From Cyanophora paradoxa (taxonomy: Eukaryota; Glaucocystophyceae; Cyanophorales; Cyanophoraceae): a stretch of 64,000 nt of DNA. Within the stretch, counting starts at the first letter, position 1; the number at the start of each line of letters is the position of its first letter. The stretch is taken from assembly GCA_004431415.1 (NCBI GenBank), contig QPMI01000017.1:62001-126000 (forward strand). Direction: 5' to 3'. The translations under genes and the position numbers were made by a program. The notes under the pieces were generated by a model, which made no database searches, was not told the origin of the DNA, and worked only from the letters and a program-made list of their open reading frames with translations. Shown one piece after another: positions 1 to 11,200 of this stretch.

Positions 1-1021
1 CAGCCGCGGAGATGGAGGCAGCGAGCCCCACCAAAAGCACAAGGATCAACGGCGTGGCGGAGCGCGCCATCTCGATGGCGGTACAGCAGGTGCTGCAGCT
101 GCTTTAGATCTGCAGCTGCAGGCGATTGCCACGCCCTCCAAGTCAGCGAACTTCGAAATTCGAAAATTCGCTGACCTCGTCAATATTTGTGCGGGTGCGG
201 TCTGACCTCGAGCCCGGTGACGTGTATATATACGTAACTTGACCAGCTGCATATGCATGCACGCAGGAGTCGAATTCAGAAACGGAACGCGAAACGGCTA
301 GCAGTCATCAGTGATATGGGCCGAGCGATGAAACTCCACAAATTAACCGGTTGCGGCTGAAAACCGTTTCGCGAAACGTTGCAATTGATCATGATGATAA
401 TTTTCAAATTTAACGCGTCCGGCGTCTTAATTAATCTAAAAACGTTTCGCGAAACGTTGCAATTGATCGTGATGATGCATATGACTTTCAAACGCGTCCG
501 TCGTTTTTGAGTGTCCAGACGACGTCGACGCGACCGCGAATGATCCGAATTCACGAACGCGAAACAGATCAAGCTTAAAGCTTAAGCTTGCACAACCAAC
601 TAATACTATGATAATTGAAATGAACGGTTCGTGAACAAAACCACTTCGGTGTTTTTGTTTTGCACCGTAGACGTAGGACCAGTTCACACGATTCACGTTG
701 TGATTCACGTCCAACGGCCGGTTCCGTGACGTTGATCCATCACCCTTGGTCAGGGCCACCCCGACAAGAAACGTTTCGCGAAACGTTCCGAAGTTCATTC
801 AACCACTTTCAATTCAATGATTGAGCGTCGAATATGATTCCTCGACCCAATATTGCCAGAGTAGGGTATATGCTACTGCAACACCACTTTCGACTGCGTT
901 CGACTACTTGTTTTCGCCAATACCACTTTTGAAACCACAATGGTTTTGACTTCGTCAAATTTCTCGGCTAATTCAGTTCTTTCGCGCTCAATTTCTTTTG
1001 ATCGCCCTCAAAAATCAATGC
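1..1021. other. Intergenic region with palindromic repeats
   Basis: About 1 kb of clearly lower GC content than the genes to its right, with no protein I can support on either strand. It holds three copies of a perfect or near-perfect 18-bp palindrome built on tttcgcgaaa (about 363-380, 441-458, 770-787). Two of these are followed by the same tail, gcaattgatc plus a tgatgat run. Two short related stretches containing tggttttgac and gtcaaa lie near 940-960 and 1024-1045; the second belongs to the outer edge of the large inverted repeat. Confidence 0.7.
363..787. repeat. Dispersed palindrome AACGTTTCGCGAAACGTT (3 copies)
   Basis: The 18-bp palindrome occurs at about 363-380 (one mismatch, aaccgtttc), 441-458 and 770-787. 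The first two copies share a further 20 bp or so downstream, so they are parts of a longer direct repeat of about 37 bp. Perfect dyads of this kind can be protein-binding sites or remnants of a mobile element's ends. Nothing else points to either. Confidence 0.7.
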
Positions 1022-1175
1022 CATGATGGTTTTGACTTGTCAAACTTCTACATCTAGACTAGTACAACGCTGCTTCAAATACCGCGGGTCGACGCTGACG
1101 CCCAGCCTAGCCTGCTGAATTCTCGGAATCGCGTTACTTAACGAAAGAGCCCGAGTCGGGTTCGGGGGGAGGGCG

Positions 1176-4100
1176 TCAGCAGGCGGGCCCCTGCGGCGCG
1201 CCGGCGGACTGGAGGCGGGCGGCAGTGGCGGCGAGGGCGTCGGAGAGCTCCTCGAGCTTCACGGGCTTCGCCAGGAACCTGCCCGCCCCTCAGCCCCGCC
1301 CGCCCCGGCGCGCTGCGCGGGGCGGGGCGGACCCGTCGGTGCCGGCGGCGGCGCACGCCTCTCGGTCCTCGCGCCCCGCGTTCGCCGTCAGCATCTGCCG
1401 CCCCCGTGAGGGCCGCCCCGGCCCGTGTGCCGCGGCGGGGCGCACGATGACGGCGGGGCGGGGCCGGGGGCCCGCCCCGCGAGGATGCTCCGCGCCGCCG
1501 TCAGCCCGTCCATCACCGGCCTGCCGCCCGTCAGGCAGCGCCCGGCGGGGCGGGGCGGGGCGGGCCGCACATCATCCAGTCCATGAGGACGACGTCGTAC
1601 CCCTTGCGGCCCACGGCGGCCACGGCCTCCGCCCCGTTCTCCACCGCGTCGACCCCCTCGTACCCCCTGCGCCGCCTCGGCCCCGGCGCGGGCCCCGGGG
1701 CGGCCGGCGCACAGCTTCTTCAGCATGAGGAGAACGATCTTTCGGTTGAGGGGCTGCGGGGGGTAAGACGAGGGGGAGGTAAGAGAGGGGGGTACGTGCC
1801 TGGTCCTCGGCGAGGAGGATGGAGAGGGGGTACTGCTTGGCGACGTGGGGCCCCGGGGCGCCAGGTGGAAGGACCACGGGCGCCGAAACGGGCGCTGGAA
1901 GCCGTGCCGCCGCGGCGAAGCGGGCGCCTGTGTTTGTGAGGGCGTCGGCGAGCTCCTCGAGCTTCACGGGCTTCGCCAGGAACCTGCCCGCCCCTCAGCC
2001 CCGCCCGTGCCGGCGCGCTGCGCGGGGCGGGGCGGGCGGGCCCGTCGGTGCCGGCGGCGGCGCAGGCCTCGCGGTCCTCGCGCCCCGCGTTCGCCGTCAG
2101 CATCTGCCGCCCCCGTGAGGCCCGCCCCGACCCGTGTGCCGCGGCGGGGCGCACGATGACGGCGGGGCGGGGGCCGGGGGCCCGCCCCGCGAGGATGCTC
2201 CGCGCCGCCGTCAGCCCGTCCATCACCGGCCTGCCGCCCGTCAGGCAGCGCCCGGCGGGGCGGGGCGGGGCGGGCCGCACATCATCCAGTCCATGAGGAC
2301 GACGTCGTACCCCTTGCGGCCCACGGCGGCGACGGCCTCCGCCCCGTTCTCCACCGCGTCGACCCCCTCGTACCCCCTGCGCCGCCTCGGCCCCGGCGCG
2401 GGGCCCGCGGCGGCCGGCGCACAGCTTCTTCAGCATGAGGAGAACGATCTTCCGGTTCATCGGCTGCGCCGCGTTAGGGGGCGGGGGGGGGGGGGGGGAG
2501 GGAAGAGGGGGGTACGTGCCTGGTCCTCGGCGAGAAGGATGGAGAGGGGGTACTGCTTCGCGACGTGGGGCCCCGGGGCGCCGGCGGGCGGCGCGGCGGG
2601 GGCCGGGGCGGGCGCCTGGGCCCCTCCTTCCGGGGCGAGGAGGGCGGCGAGGGCGCGGAACACTGCGGCGCCTCAGCTGCGGCGCGGCCGGCGCGGCGGG
2701 CGCGGCCGGCGCACGCTTCGCCTGCGCGAGGGGCAGCTGCAGCGTCGCCACGCGGGGCGCCGGCTCGCCGGGCCCGCCGGCGGGCCGGGGCCCGAGGTGG
2801 CGCCTCCCGAAGACTCGCCGAAGGGCCGGCGGCACGAGGGGCAGGCGTCGGCGCCGCCGGGGGCGGGGCCGGGGCGGCGGGGCCGGCGGGGCCGGGGAGG
2901 GCGGCGGGGCGGGTGAGGAGGAGAAACCGGATGTGCGGGGCGGCGGCGGGGTCGAGGCCGGCGGGGCCGGCGCGTCGGCGATGAGGGCGGCGGGGAGGGC
3001 GGCAGGGGGCCACTCTGCGGCGGCGGCGACGGCGGCGCGCAGGCCGTCCGCGTCGGTGGGCGCCTCGCTCGCCTCCGCGCCCCACGCCGCCAGCTGCCGG
3101 GCGGGCCTCGACGGGGGCCGGCGGGGCGGGGCGGGCGGGGCGGGCGGGGGCGCCTGGTCGCGGAGGTAGCGGCGGCGGGTGTCGTTGGCGACGGCGACGA
3201 TGCAGCGCCGCCCCGCGAGCGCCGCCGCCGGCCCCTCCGGCACCTCCGGCCCAGGGCCGGCCCGGGCTCGGGCGCCGCCTACGGGTGGGGCGCTCGAAGC
3301 GGGGCGGCGGGGCGGGGCGGCGGGGCGGGCACGGGGAGGGAGAGGGCGACGGTGAAGGCGGAGCCGCAGCCGGCGCCGGCGCTCTCGACGCTCAGTTCGC
3401 CGCCGAGCAGCCGCGCGAGGTTCTGCGACAGGAAGAGGCCGATCCCCGTCCCCTCGAAGTGCCGCGTCCGCGTCTGGTCGAGCTGCGAGAAGAACCCAAA
3501 GAGCTTCGCCTGCGCCCCCGTCGGCGGCGGCGGGGCCGGCGCCGGCGGGGCGGGCGGGGCGGACGCGGTCCTCGGGGCGGATGCCGCAGCCGGTGTCGGC
3601 GACGGTGAGGCGGAGGGGCCAGCGCCCGTCGGGGCCGGCCGGCCCGCACTCCGCCACCAGCGCCACCCCGCCCTTCGCCGTGAACTTGATCGCGTCTGCC
3701 GCCCCGTCGCCCGCGCGGCGCGGCGCGGCGCGGCGCGGCCGGCGCGGCGCGGGCGCACTGCCGACCTGCGAGGGGCGCGTCAAGCGAGGCGGGGAGGGGC
3801 GGGGCGGGCGGGGCGGGCGGACGAGGTTGATGAGGATCTGACGGAGGCGGCGGGCGTCGGAGAGGAGGCGCGGGCAGCGCGGCGGCACGTAGAGCGCCAG
3901 CTCCAGCCCCTTCCCCTGCCCGCCCGTCGCCCGGGCGGGGCGGGCGGGGCGGGGCGGGAGGACGGCGGCGGCGGGGGCGAGGAGGTCCGTCACGCCCTCA
4001 ACGAGCTCCCGCAGCGCGAACGGCGCCGCCTCCACCTCTGCCCGTCCCCTCAGCGCCCCCGCGCGGGCCATGGCGGGGCGGGCGGCGCGCCGAGGTTGCC

Positions 4101-7100
4101 CCGCTCGATCTTGCCGCAGTCTGCGCGGCGCGGCACGCGTCAGCGGCGGGGCGGGGCGGGCGGGCGGGGCGGGGCGGGCCGAGGATCTGGGAGACGAGGT
4201 CGACGAGGGCGCCGCCGGAGGCGAGCATCGTCTCCAGGTACCCTGCGCGCGCCTCGCGCCCGGCCCGGCCCGGCGCGGGGCGAGCGGCGGGGCGCACGCG
4301 CTGGGTGGCGTCGAGGGGCGTGTCGAGGAGCAGGCGCCCGAGGCCCAGCACCGACTGCATCGGCGTCCGCAGCTCGTGCGCTGCCGCCGGAGTCGCACCG
4401 CGGCCGGGCGCCGTGCCGGGGCGGGGCGGCGCACTGACGACGGCGAGGAAGTTGGCCTTGGCGCGGGCCGCCGCCTCCGCCGCCGTCCGCGCCTCCACCA
4501 GCTCCGCGTTCTGACGCGCCAGCTGCGCCCGCCCGCCCGCTCGGCCCCGCCCGGCGCGGACCGGGCGGGGCGGGCGGGGCGGGCCTGCTGGCGCTGCTCG
4601 CGCTCGCGGTGGAAGGCGCGGGCGTGGGCGAGGGCGGTGGAGAGCTGGTGGGCGACCTCGCGCAGCAGCTCCCGCTCCGCCCCGCCCCAGCGCCGCCCTC
4701 CCGGCTGAACACCTCCACCGTCCTGCGCCCGCACTGAGCCGCCAGGCAGCGCCCCGCCGCCCGGGCGGGCGCACCCCATGACCTCGCCCCGTAAGCGATC
4801 GTGTGCGCGAGGAACGCCCTGCGCCCCGCTCGCGGAGGGCCGGCGGGCGGGGCGGGCTCGGGGCGCGCGCCTGGCGCCGTGCTCGACGCAGGCCTGCGCG
4901 TAGGGCGCGGCGCCGCCCTCGAGCTGCTCGACCTGCGCGGCGTCGGCGGGGCGGGGCCGGGGGCGGGCGGGGCGGGCGGGGCGCGCGTCTTCGACGGCGA
5001 GCGGCTCGTCGGAGGCGCCGCGCTCGAGCAGCGCCGCCATCGGCCCCGCGAAGCTGCCCCGGCACGCCGGCTCGGCCCGGCCCGGGCGGCGGGGCGGGCG
5101 GGGCAGGGCGGGGGCGCGGGGGTACCGGGAATCGGCGTAGAGGGCGTCGACGGCGGCGAGGTCGGGGAGGGCCTGGGCGAGGGGCACCTGCCCCGCCGCC
5201 CGCGCCCGCTCCGACAGGTGCTCCGCCAGCGCCTCCGTCCGCCCCGCCCCGCCCTCCGCGAAGCTCCGCAGCACCACGCGGTCGGCCCGCAGCGCCGGGC
5301 CGAGCGCGCTCGCCGCCGCCTCCAGCACGGGGCCCGTGTCCAGCGACCGCCGCACCGCCTCCGTCACCGTCGACAGGAACCGCGCCCGCGCCAGCGCGTC
5401 CTGCGGCCGCGCGACCGTCGGCCGAGGGCGGGACAGGTGGGAAGGGCGGGGGCGGCCATGCGGGCGGGCCTGGAGGCGGGCGTGGTCGCGGGCGTGGGCG
5501 AGGGCGGCGCCGAGCTCGCCGGCGACGTCGGTGAAGAAGGCGGCGTGCTCCTGGAGGCCCTCCGGCCCGCACTCTGACGCGTCCACGAACTCCGTGATCG
5601 CCCTGCCCCCCGCGCCCCGCTCTGCGCCCCGCAAAGGGAGACGGGAGCGCGCGAGAGAATCGGCGCACCCCATCAGCTCCCCGCGGTATGCGACGCCTTG
5701 CGCCAGGCAGAGCCTGCGCGCGCGAGAGAGAGAGAGTGAGGCCGGAAAGGGCCTGCGCCTGCCTCGGCCCCCGCACCCCATGCCGCCGTCGCGGAGGACG
5801 GAGCAGAAGGATACGAAGGCGGGCGAGGCGGGATCCTCGCCGGGAAGCAGCTCGTCCAGGCGCTGCACGCAGAACCTGCGGGGGGTCGGGAGGGCGGAGG
5901 GGACCGGTGCGGCGCGGGCGCACTGGAAGGGGTGCTCCCGGGCGGTGCGCACGGCCTCGTCCCTCCGGCGCTGCATCAGCGGCTCGTTCAGCAGCTTCGG
6001 CAGCGCAGTCGACTCCGGCAGCCCTGCGGCACGCGCGGCTCGCGCGGTTGGCGAGGCGGGGCGGCGGGAGGCGGGGCGAGCGCGCCGGGGCGCTCGAAGA
6101 AGGCGGCACGGCCGCGCTGGTTGTTCTCGAACTCCCGCACGATCACCCTGCTCGCGGTGGGCGGCCGGCGGCGCGGGCGGGGCGGGGCGGGGCGGACCGG
6201 GAGGAGCGGAGGGACTCGCCGATGGCATCGGCGGCGGCCTGCAGGACGACGCCCGTCTCGAGGCTGCTGTTCGCCGCCGCCACGATCCGTGCCCGCGCCG
6301 CCGACCGCGCCAGCGCCGCCCGCAGCTCCGCCTCCCGCCCGTGCAGCTGCCCCGCCCTCAGCCGCCCCCGCGCCGCCCGGGGCGGGGCGGGGCGGGCGGA
6401 CCCGGGCGAGCTGCTCGCGCTCGCGGCGGCGGGCGGCGCGCAGGGCGAGGCCGGCGCCGAGCAGCGCCGCCTGCGCGGCGGCCCGTCAGCGGCGGCGGCG
6501 GCGGCGGCGGCGACGGCCGGCGGCGGGGCGCACGACGGCGTCGAGGCGCTCGCGGTCCTTCGCGCTCCACGCCCGCGGGCCCGCGCTCAGCGCCGCCACC
6601 GCCGCCGCCGGCGGCCCGCCCGGCCCCGCCGCCACCTCCCGCCGCAGCTCCGCCCCCGGCACCGCCGGCGGCGGCTCCGGCCGCCCTGGCCCCGGCGTCG
6701 AACGCGATGGGGAGGAGCTGCTGGCGGGGCGCGCACGGGACACGAGCGCGGCGTCGGCGGCGCCGTGACTGGCGAGGGAGCGGACGCGAGTCCTGCGCCG
6801 GCGTGGGGCGCGGCGCGGGGGCGCCGGCGGGGCGGCGGACCAGTCGGCGGGGACGAGGGCGGCGAGGGCGGCGGCGGCCGCTTCGAAGAGCGCCGCCTCC
6901 TCCGCGCCGGCCGCCACCTGCCCCGCCCGTCACGCCGGGCGCCGGCGGGCGGGGCGGGGCGGGGCGCGCGTGGGCGGCGAGGCCGGTGAGGGCGGCGGCG
7001 GCGCAGGGGCGCGGGGGCGGCTCGGGGGCGGGCGCGGTGCGGCGAGCGCGAGCTCCATCTGCGGGGGTGAGGGGCGGGGCGGCGGGAAGGGGCTGGGGCC

Positions 7101-7988
7101 GGGGCCGGGGCCGGGGCGGGCCTCCTGGGCGAAGGCGAGGAGGGCGCCGGCGTCTCTCTGGCCCCACGCCCGCGGCTCGTCCGCGTACACCTCCACCGCC
7201 CCGCCCCCCACGCACGCCACCAGCGCCGCCCGCAGCCCCTCCCTGCGCCCCGCCCCGCCTCGGCCCGGTCCGCAGGCCCGCAGGACGGCGCCGGCCGCGC
7301 TGCGGTGCGCACCGGTCGGCGTAGTGGAGGGACGCTGTCTCCCACGCCGGGATGGCCGCCTGCAGGTCAGGAATCGCTGCGCTCGCGCCGGCAGCCTCGC
7401 CCGCGGAGCCCGCCCGCAGCCGCGACCTCAGGCACCGGCGCAGCGCCTCGGGCGCCGGTCCCTCTGGCAGATGCGACCACCCGCGAGCGCCAGCGGCGAG
7501 CTGGAACGAGACAGGGAGCTCCAGCGGATCGCTCCTCGCGCGCGCGCAATCGCTGCCGCAACTGGCCGCGTGCGAATTCGAATGCGCAGCCGCGGGACCC
7601 GCGAACCGCGCGACCACCCTGCACATGAATCGTGAGAAGCGACCTCTTGGAGCGAAAACAAGGACGATGCACACCTCGTCGCGTTGTACGTCTGCATGAG
7701 CACCTCAGCGGCGCGGGCGCCGGTGGAAGGGACATTTGACGCGAGAGCGCTCCCGCCAGCTCTGCGAAGCTCGACGTAGAGTCTGCGAGGCGCGCGAGCG
7801 TATCGGCTCGCCCGTATCGCCCGCTGCGCACGGCGAGTCCGCATCGCGCACCGCCCCGCGCTCTCGAAGAAGTCGAAACTACCGAAATTCGGATCCTTGG
7901 TATCTTCCCGAAGCTTGAGGGCGCCCTCGGTGATGCCAGCTGCGGGTCCGTCTTCATTCATAGCGGCAGCGAGGGACAGCCTCCGCAT
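1176..7988 (-). CDS. Multi-GAF hybrid histidine kinase, left copy with two receiver domains
   Basis: Two-component sensor kinase, spliced from many short exons. Order: a start at MRRLSLAAAMNED; an Ala-rich region; at least two clear GAF-type repeats (SSLETGVVLQAAADAIGES and ARFLSTVTEAVRRSLDTG), with weaker upstream segments ending like GAF domains; a phospho-acceptor motif spliced to give THELRTPMQS (His codon 4376-4378); a HATPase domain with N box NLVGNAIKF, G1 DTGCGI, F box FGFFSQLD and G2 GTGIGLFLSQN; a degenerate receiver-like segment (CIVAVANDTRRRYLRDQ); then two tandem receiver domains, each with LMDWMM and FLAKPVK. Phospho-Asp codons are 2289-2291 and 1579-1581. It should relay phosphate from His to Asp in response to an unknown GAF ligand. 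No transmembrane segment is evident. The stop follows QGPAC. Exon boundaries in the N-terminal third are unresolved. Confidence 0.85.
1236..2585 (-). repeat. Tandem duplication (~705 bp) of terminal receiver exons
   Basis: Two copies, about 1236-1860 and 1941-2585, are offset by 705-710 bp. Both contain the full receiver exon set: the VAKQYPLSILLAEDQ start, NRKIVLLMLKKL, LMDWMM, PVMDGLTAAR and FLAKPVKLEELADAL. The right-arm gene has only one set. The junction reads in frame: LADALTNTGARF runs into an Ala/Pro linker and back into GAPGPHVAKQYPLS. Confidence 0.85.
3759..3765 (-). other. 7-nt microexon (left copy)
   Basis: The seven bases GTCGGCA (read on the minus strand) lie between an intron ending ctcgcag and one starting gtgcgccc. 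Splicing gives CTC|GTC GGC A|AC GCG ATC, i.e. L-V-G-N-A-I, restoring the N-box motif NLVGNAIKF that every histidine kinase needs for Mg-ATP binding. The reading frame cannot be joined without it. Confidence 0.85.
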
Positions 7989-8273
7989 GTGTGTTCCGTG
8001 GCACATCGGAGTCGCCTAGCGCGCTGCAGATGCCGCTGCAGCGTGCATACGTGCGCATGTGCGCAGCGGATGGGCTGGGCTGGATCAAATTCCCTTTTTT
8101 CAAACTCGTGACTTTTTCCAGCGTGGGGTAGAGGTCTCAGCTTGGGGTAGAGGTCTCAGATCAAATTCTCCATGGCCGTCGCGATGTAACTCTCTCGAGC
8201 TATGCGCGCGCGCGAACGCTCATCTGCAGCCCCGCCTGCAGCGTGAGCAGCATAAATGTGTTACGGAGAACGC
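7989..8273. promoter_or_regulatory. Bidirectional promoter region between kinase copies
   Basis: About 285 bp separate the proposed start codons of the two head-to-head kinase genes and must hold both promoters. It contains a direct repeat, agcttggggtagaggtctcag, near 8121-8160. It is not symmetric: the two halves share little sequence, so the copies may be regulated differently. No TATA box is obvious. Confidence 0.5.
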
Positions 8274-11200
8274 ATGCGACGGGCGTCTCTGGGTTTCGTT
8301 GCCGCCATGGAAGCGGGATCCGCAGCTGGGAGCGCTCAGAGCGCTTTCAAAAGTCGAGAAGATTGCGAAGGGCCAAGTTCTTGCGGCGGCTTCTTCGAGA
8401 GCGCTGGGCGGTGCGCGAAATCTTTCTCCCGCCACCCGCGCTATAGCTAGCGCGCGCTCCATGCGCTTTCGAACGAGCGCCCGCGCGCCTCGCAGACTCT
8501 ACGTCGAGCTTCGCAGAGCTGGCGGGAGCGCTCTCGCGTCAAATGTCCCTTCCACCGGCGCCCGCGCCGCTGAGGTGCTCATGCAGACGTACAACGCGAC
8601 GAGGTGTGCATCGTCCTTGTTTTCGCTCCAAGAGGTCGCTTCTCACGATTCATGTGCAGGGTGGTCGCGCGGTTCGCGGGTCCCGCGGCTGCGCATTCGA
8701 ATTCGCACGCGGCCAGTTGCGGCAGCGATTGCGCGCGCGCGAGGAGCGATCCGCTGGAGCTCCCTGTCTCGTTCCAGCTCGCCGCTGGCGCTCGCGGGTG
8801 GTCGCAGCTTCCGGAGGGACCGGCGCCCGAGGCGCTGCGCCGGTGCCTGAGGTCGCGGCTGCGGGCGGGCTCCGCGGGCGAGGCTGCCGGCGCGAGCGCA
8901 GCGATTCCTGACCTGCAGGCGGCCATCCCGGCGTGGGAGACAGCGTCCCTCCACTACGCCGACCGGTGCGCACCGCAGCGCGGCCGGCGCCGTCCTGCGG
9001 GCCTGCGGACCGGGCCGAGGCGGGGCGGGGCGCAGGGAGGGGCTGCGGGCGGCGCTGGTGGCGTGCGTGGGGGGCGGGGCGGTGGAGGTGTACGCGGACG
9101 AGCCGCGGGCGTGGGGCCCGAGAGACGCCGGCGCCCTCCTCGCCTTCGCCCAGGAGGCCCGCCCGGCCCCGGCCCTGGCCTCGGCCCCGGCCCCGCCGCC
9201 CCGCCCCTCACGCCCCGCAGATGGAGCTCGCACTCGCCGCCCCGTGCCCGCCCCCGAGCCGCCCCGCGCCCCTGCGCCGCCGCCGCCCTCACCGGCCTCG
9301 CCGCCCACGCGCGCCCCGCCCCGCCCCGCCCGCCGGCGCCCGGCGTGACGGGCGGGGCAGGTGGCGGCCAGGGCCGAGGAGGCGGCGCTCTTCGAAGCGG
9401 CCGCCGCCGCCCTCGCCGCCCTCGTCCCCGCCGACTGGTCCGCCGCCCCGCCGGCACCCCCGCGCCGCGCCCCACGCCGCCGCAGGACCCGCGTCCGCTC
9501 CCTCGCCAGTCACGGCGCCGCCGACGCCGCGCTCGTGTCCCGTGCGCGCCCCGCCCGCCGCTCCTCCCCATCGCGTTCGACGCCGGGGCCAGGGCGGCCG
9601 GAGCCGCCGCCGGCGGTGCCGGGGGCGGAGCTGCGGCGGGAGGTGGCGGCGGGGCCGGGCGGGCCGCCGGCGGCGGCGGTGGCGGCGCTGAGCGCGGGCC
9701 CGCGGGCGTGGAGCGCGGAGGACCGCGAGCGCCTCGACGCCGTCGTGCGCCCCGCCGCCGGCCGTCGCCGCCGCCGCCGCTGACGGGCGGCGGCGCAGGC
9801 GGCGCTGCTCGGCGCCGGCCTCACCCTGCGCGCCGCCCGCCGCCGCGAGCGCGAGCAGCTCGCCGGGTCCGCCCGCCCCGCCCCGCCCGGGCGGCGCGGG
9901 GCGGCGGCTGAGGGGCGGGCAGCTGCACGGGCGGGAGGCGGAGCTGCGGGCGGCGCTGGCGCGGTCGGCGGCGCGGGCACGGATCGTGGCGGCGGCGAAC
10001 AGCAGCCTCGAGACGGGCGTCGTCCTGCAGGCCGCCGCCGATGCCATCGGCGAGTCCCTCCGCTCCTCCCGGTCCGCCCGCCCCGCCCCGCCCGCCCCGC
10101 CGGCCGCCCACCGCGAGCAGGGTGATCGTGCGGGAGTTCGAGAACAACCAGCGCGGCCGCGCCGCCTTCTTCGAGCGCCCCGGCGCGCCCGCCCCGCATC
10201 CCGCCGCCCCGCCTCGCCAACCGCGCGAGCCGCGCGTGTCGCAGGGCTGCCGGAGTCGACCCCGCTGTCGAAGCTCATGGAGGAGAACCCGTTCATGCGG
10301 CGCCGCCGCGAAGAGGCCTCCCGCGCCTCCCTCGCAGACCCGTTCGCGTGCGCCCCGCCCGCCCGCCGGCCCGAGACGCCGCCGCTCCCGCCCTCAGACC
10401 CTGTCTCGCAGGTTTAGCGTGCAGCGCCTGGACGCCGTCCTCCCGGAGGAGGACCCCGCCTCGCCCGCCTTCGTATCCTTCTGCTCCGTCCTCCGCGACG
10501 GCGGCATGGGGTGCGCCTCTTCCGCCTCCCCAAGCGTCCGCGCCTTCCAGCGAGCCCGCGCGCAGGCTCTGCCTCACTCAGGGGGTTCCTTACCGCAACG
10601 AGCTCATCGGGTGCGGTCGCGCGCAGCCGCCGCGTCGTCGTTTGCAGAGCGCGGCGCAGGGGCATCACGGAGTTCGTGGACTCGTCCGAAGGCGGGACTG
10701 AGACGCTGGAGGAGCACGCGAAGTTCTTCGCCGATGTGGCGGGGGAGCTCGCCGCCGCCCTCGCCCACGCCCGCGCCCACGCCCGCCTTCAGGCCCGCCC
10801 CGCCCCGCCCCGCCCTTCCTTTCTGCCCGGCCGAAGCCTCGGACCGACGGTCGCGCGGCCGCAGGAGGCGCTGGCGCGGGCGCGGTTCCTGTGCGCGGTG
10901 ACGGAGGCGGTGCGGCGGTCGCTGGACACGGGCCCCGTGCTGGAGGCGGCGGCGAGCGCGCTCGGCCCGGCGCTGCGGGCCGACCGCGTGGTGCTGCGGA
11001 GCTTCGCGGAGGGCGGGGCGGGGCGGACGGAGGCGCTGGCGGAGCACCTGTCGGAGCGGGCGCGGGCGGCGGGGCAGGTGCCCCTCGCGCAGGCCCTCCC
11101 CGACCTCGCCGCCGTCGACGCCCTCTACGCCGAGTCCCGGTACTCCCCCGCGCCCCCGCCCCGCCCCGTCCCCAGCTGGGCCTGGGCCGGGCCGAGCCGG

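Larger units (their letters stand above)
1022..8010 (+). repeat. Left arm of giant inverted repeat
   Basis: The sequence from about 1022 to 8010 reads as the reverse complement of about 8250-14528. Outer edges match through tggttttgac..gtcaaacttct, then ccgcgggtcgacgct, then ctcgg.atcgcgttac.taacgaaag, with small indels. Inside the kinase gene identity is very high; around the H, N and G boxes I count only about 3 differences in 145 bp. This arm is about 0.7 kb longer because the receiver exons are tandemly duplicated. Confidence 0.9.

Noticed and set aside
1720-6228. A 1502-codon uninterrupted minus-strand reading frame
   Set aside because: It runs through introns of the left kinase gene. 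Extreme GC content removes stop codons, so long frames here are not evidence. The kinase motifs appear only after splicing and in other frames in places.
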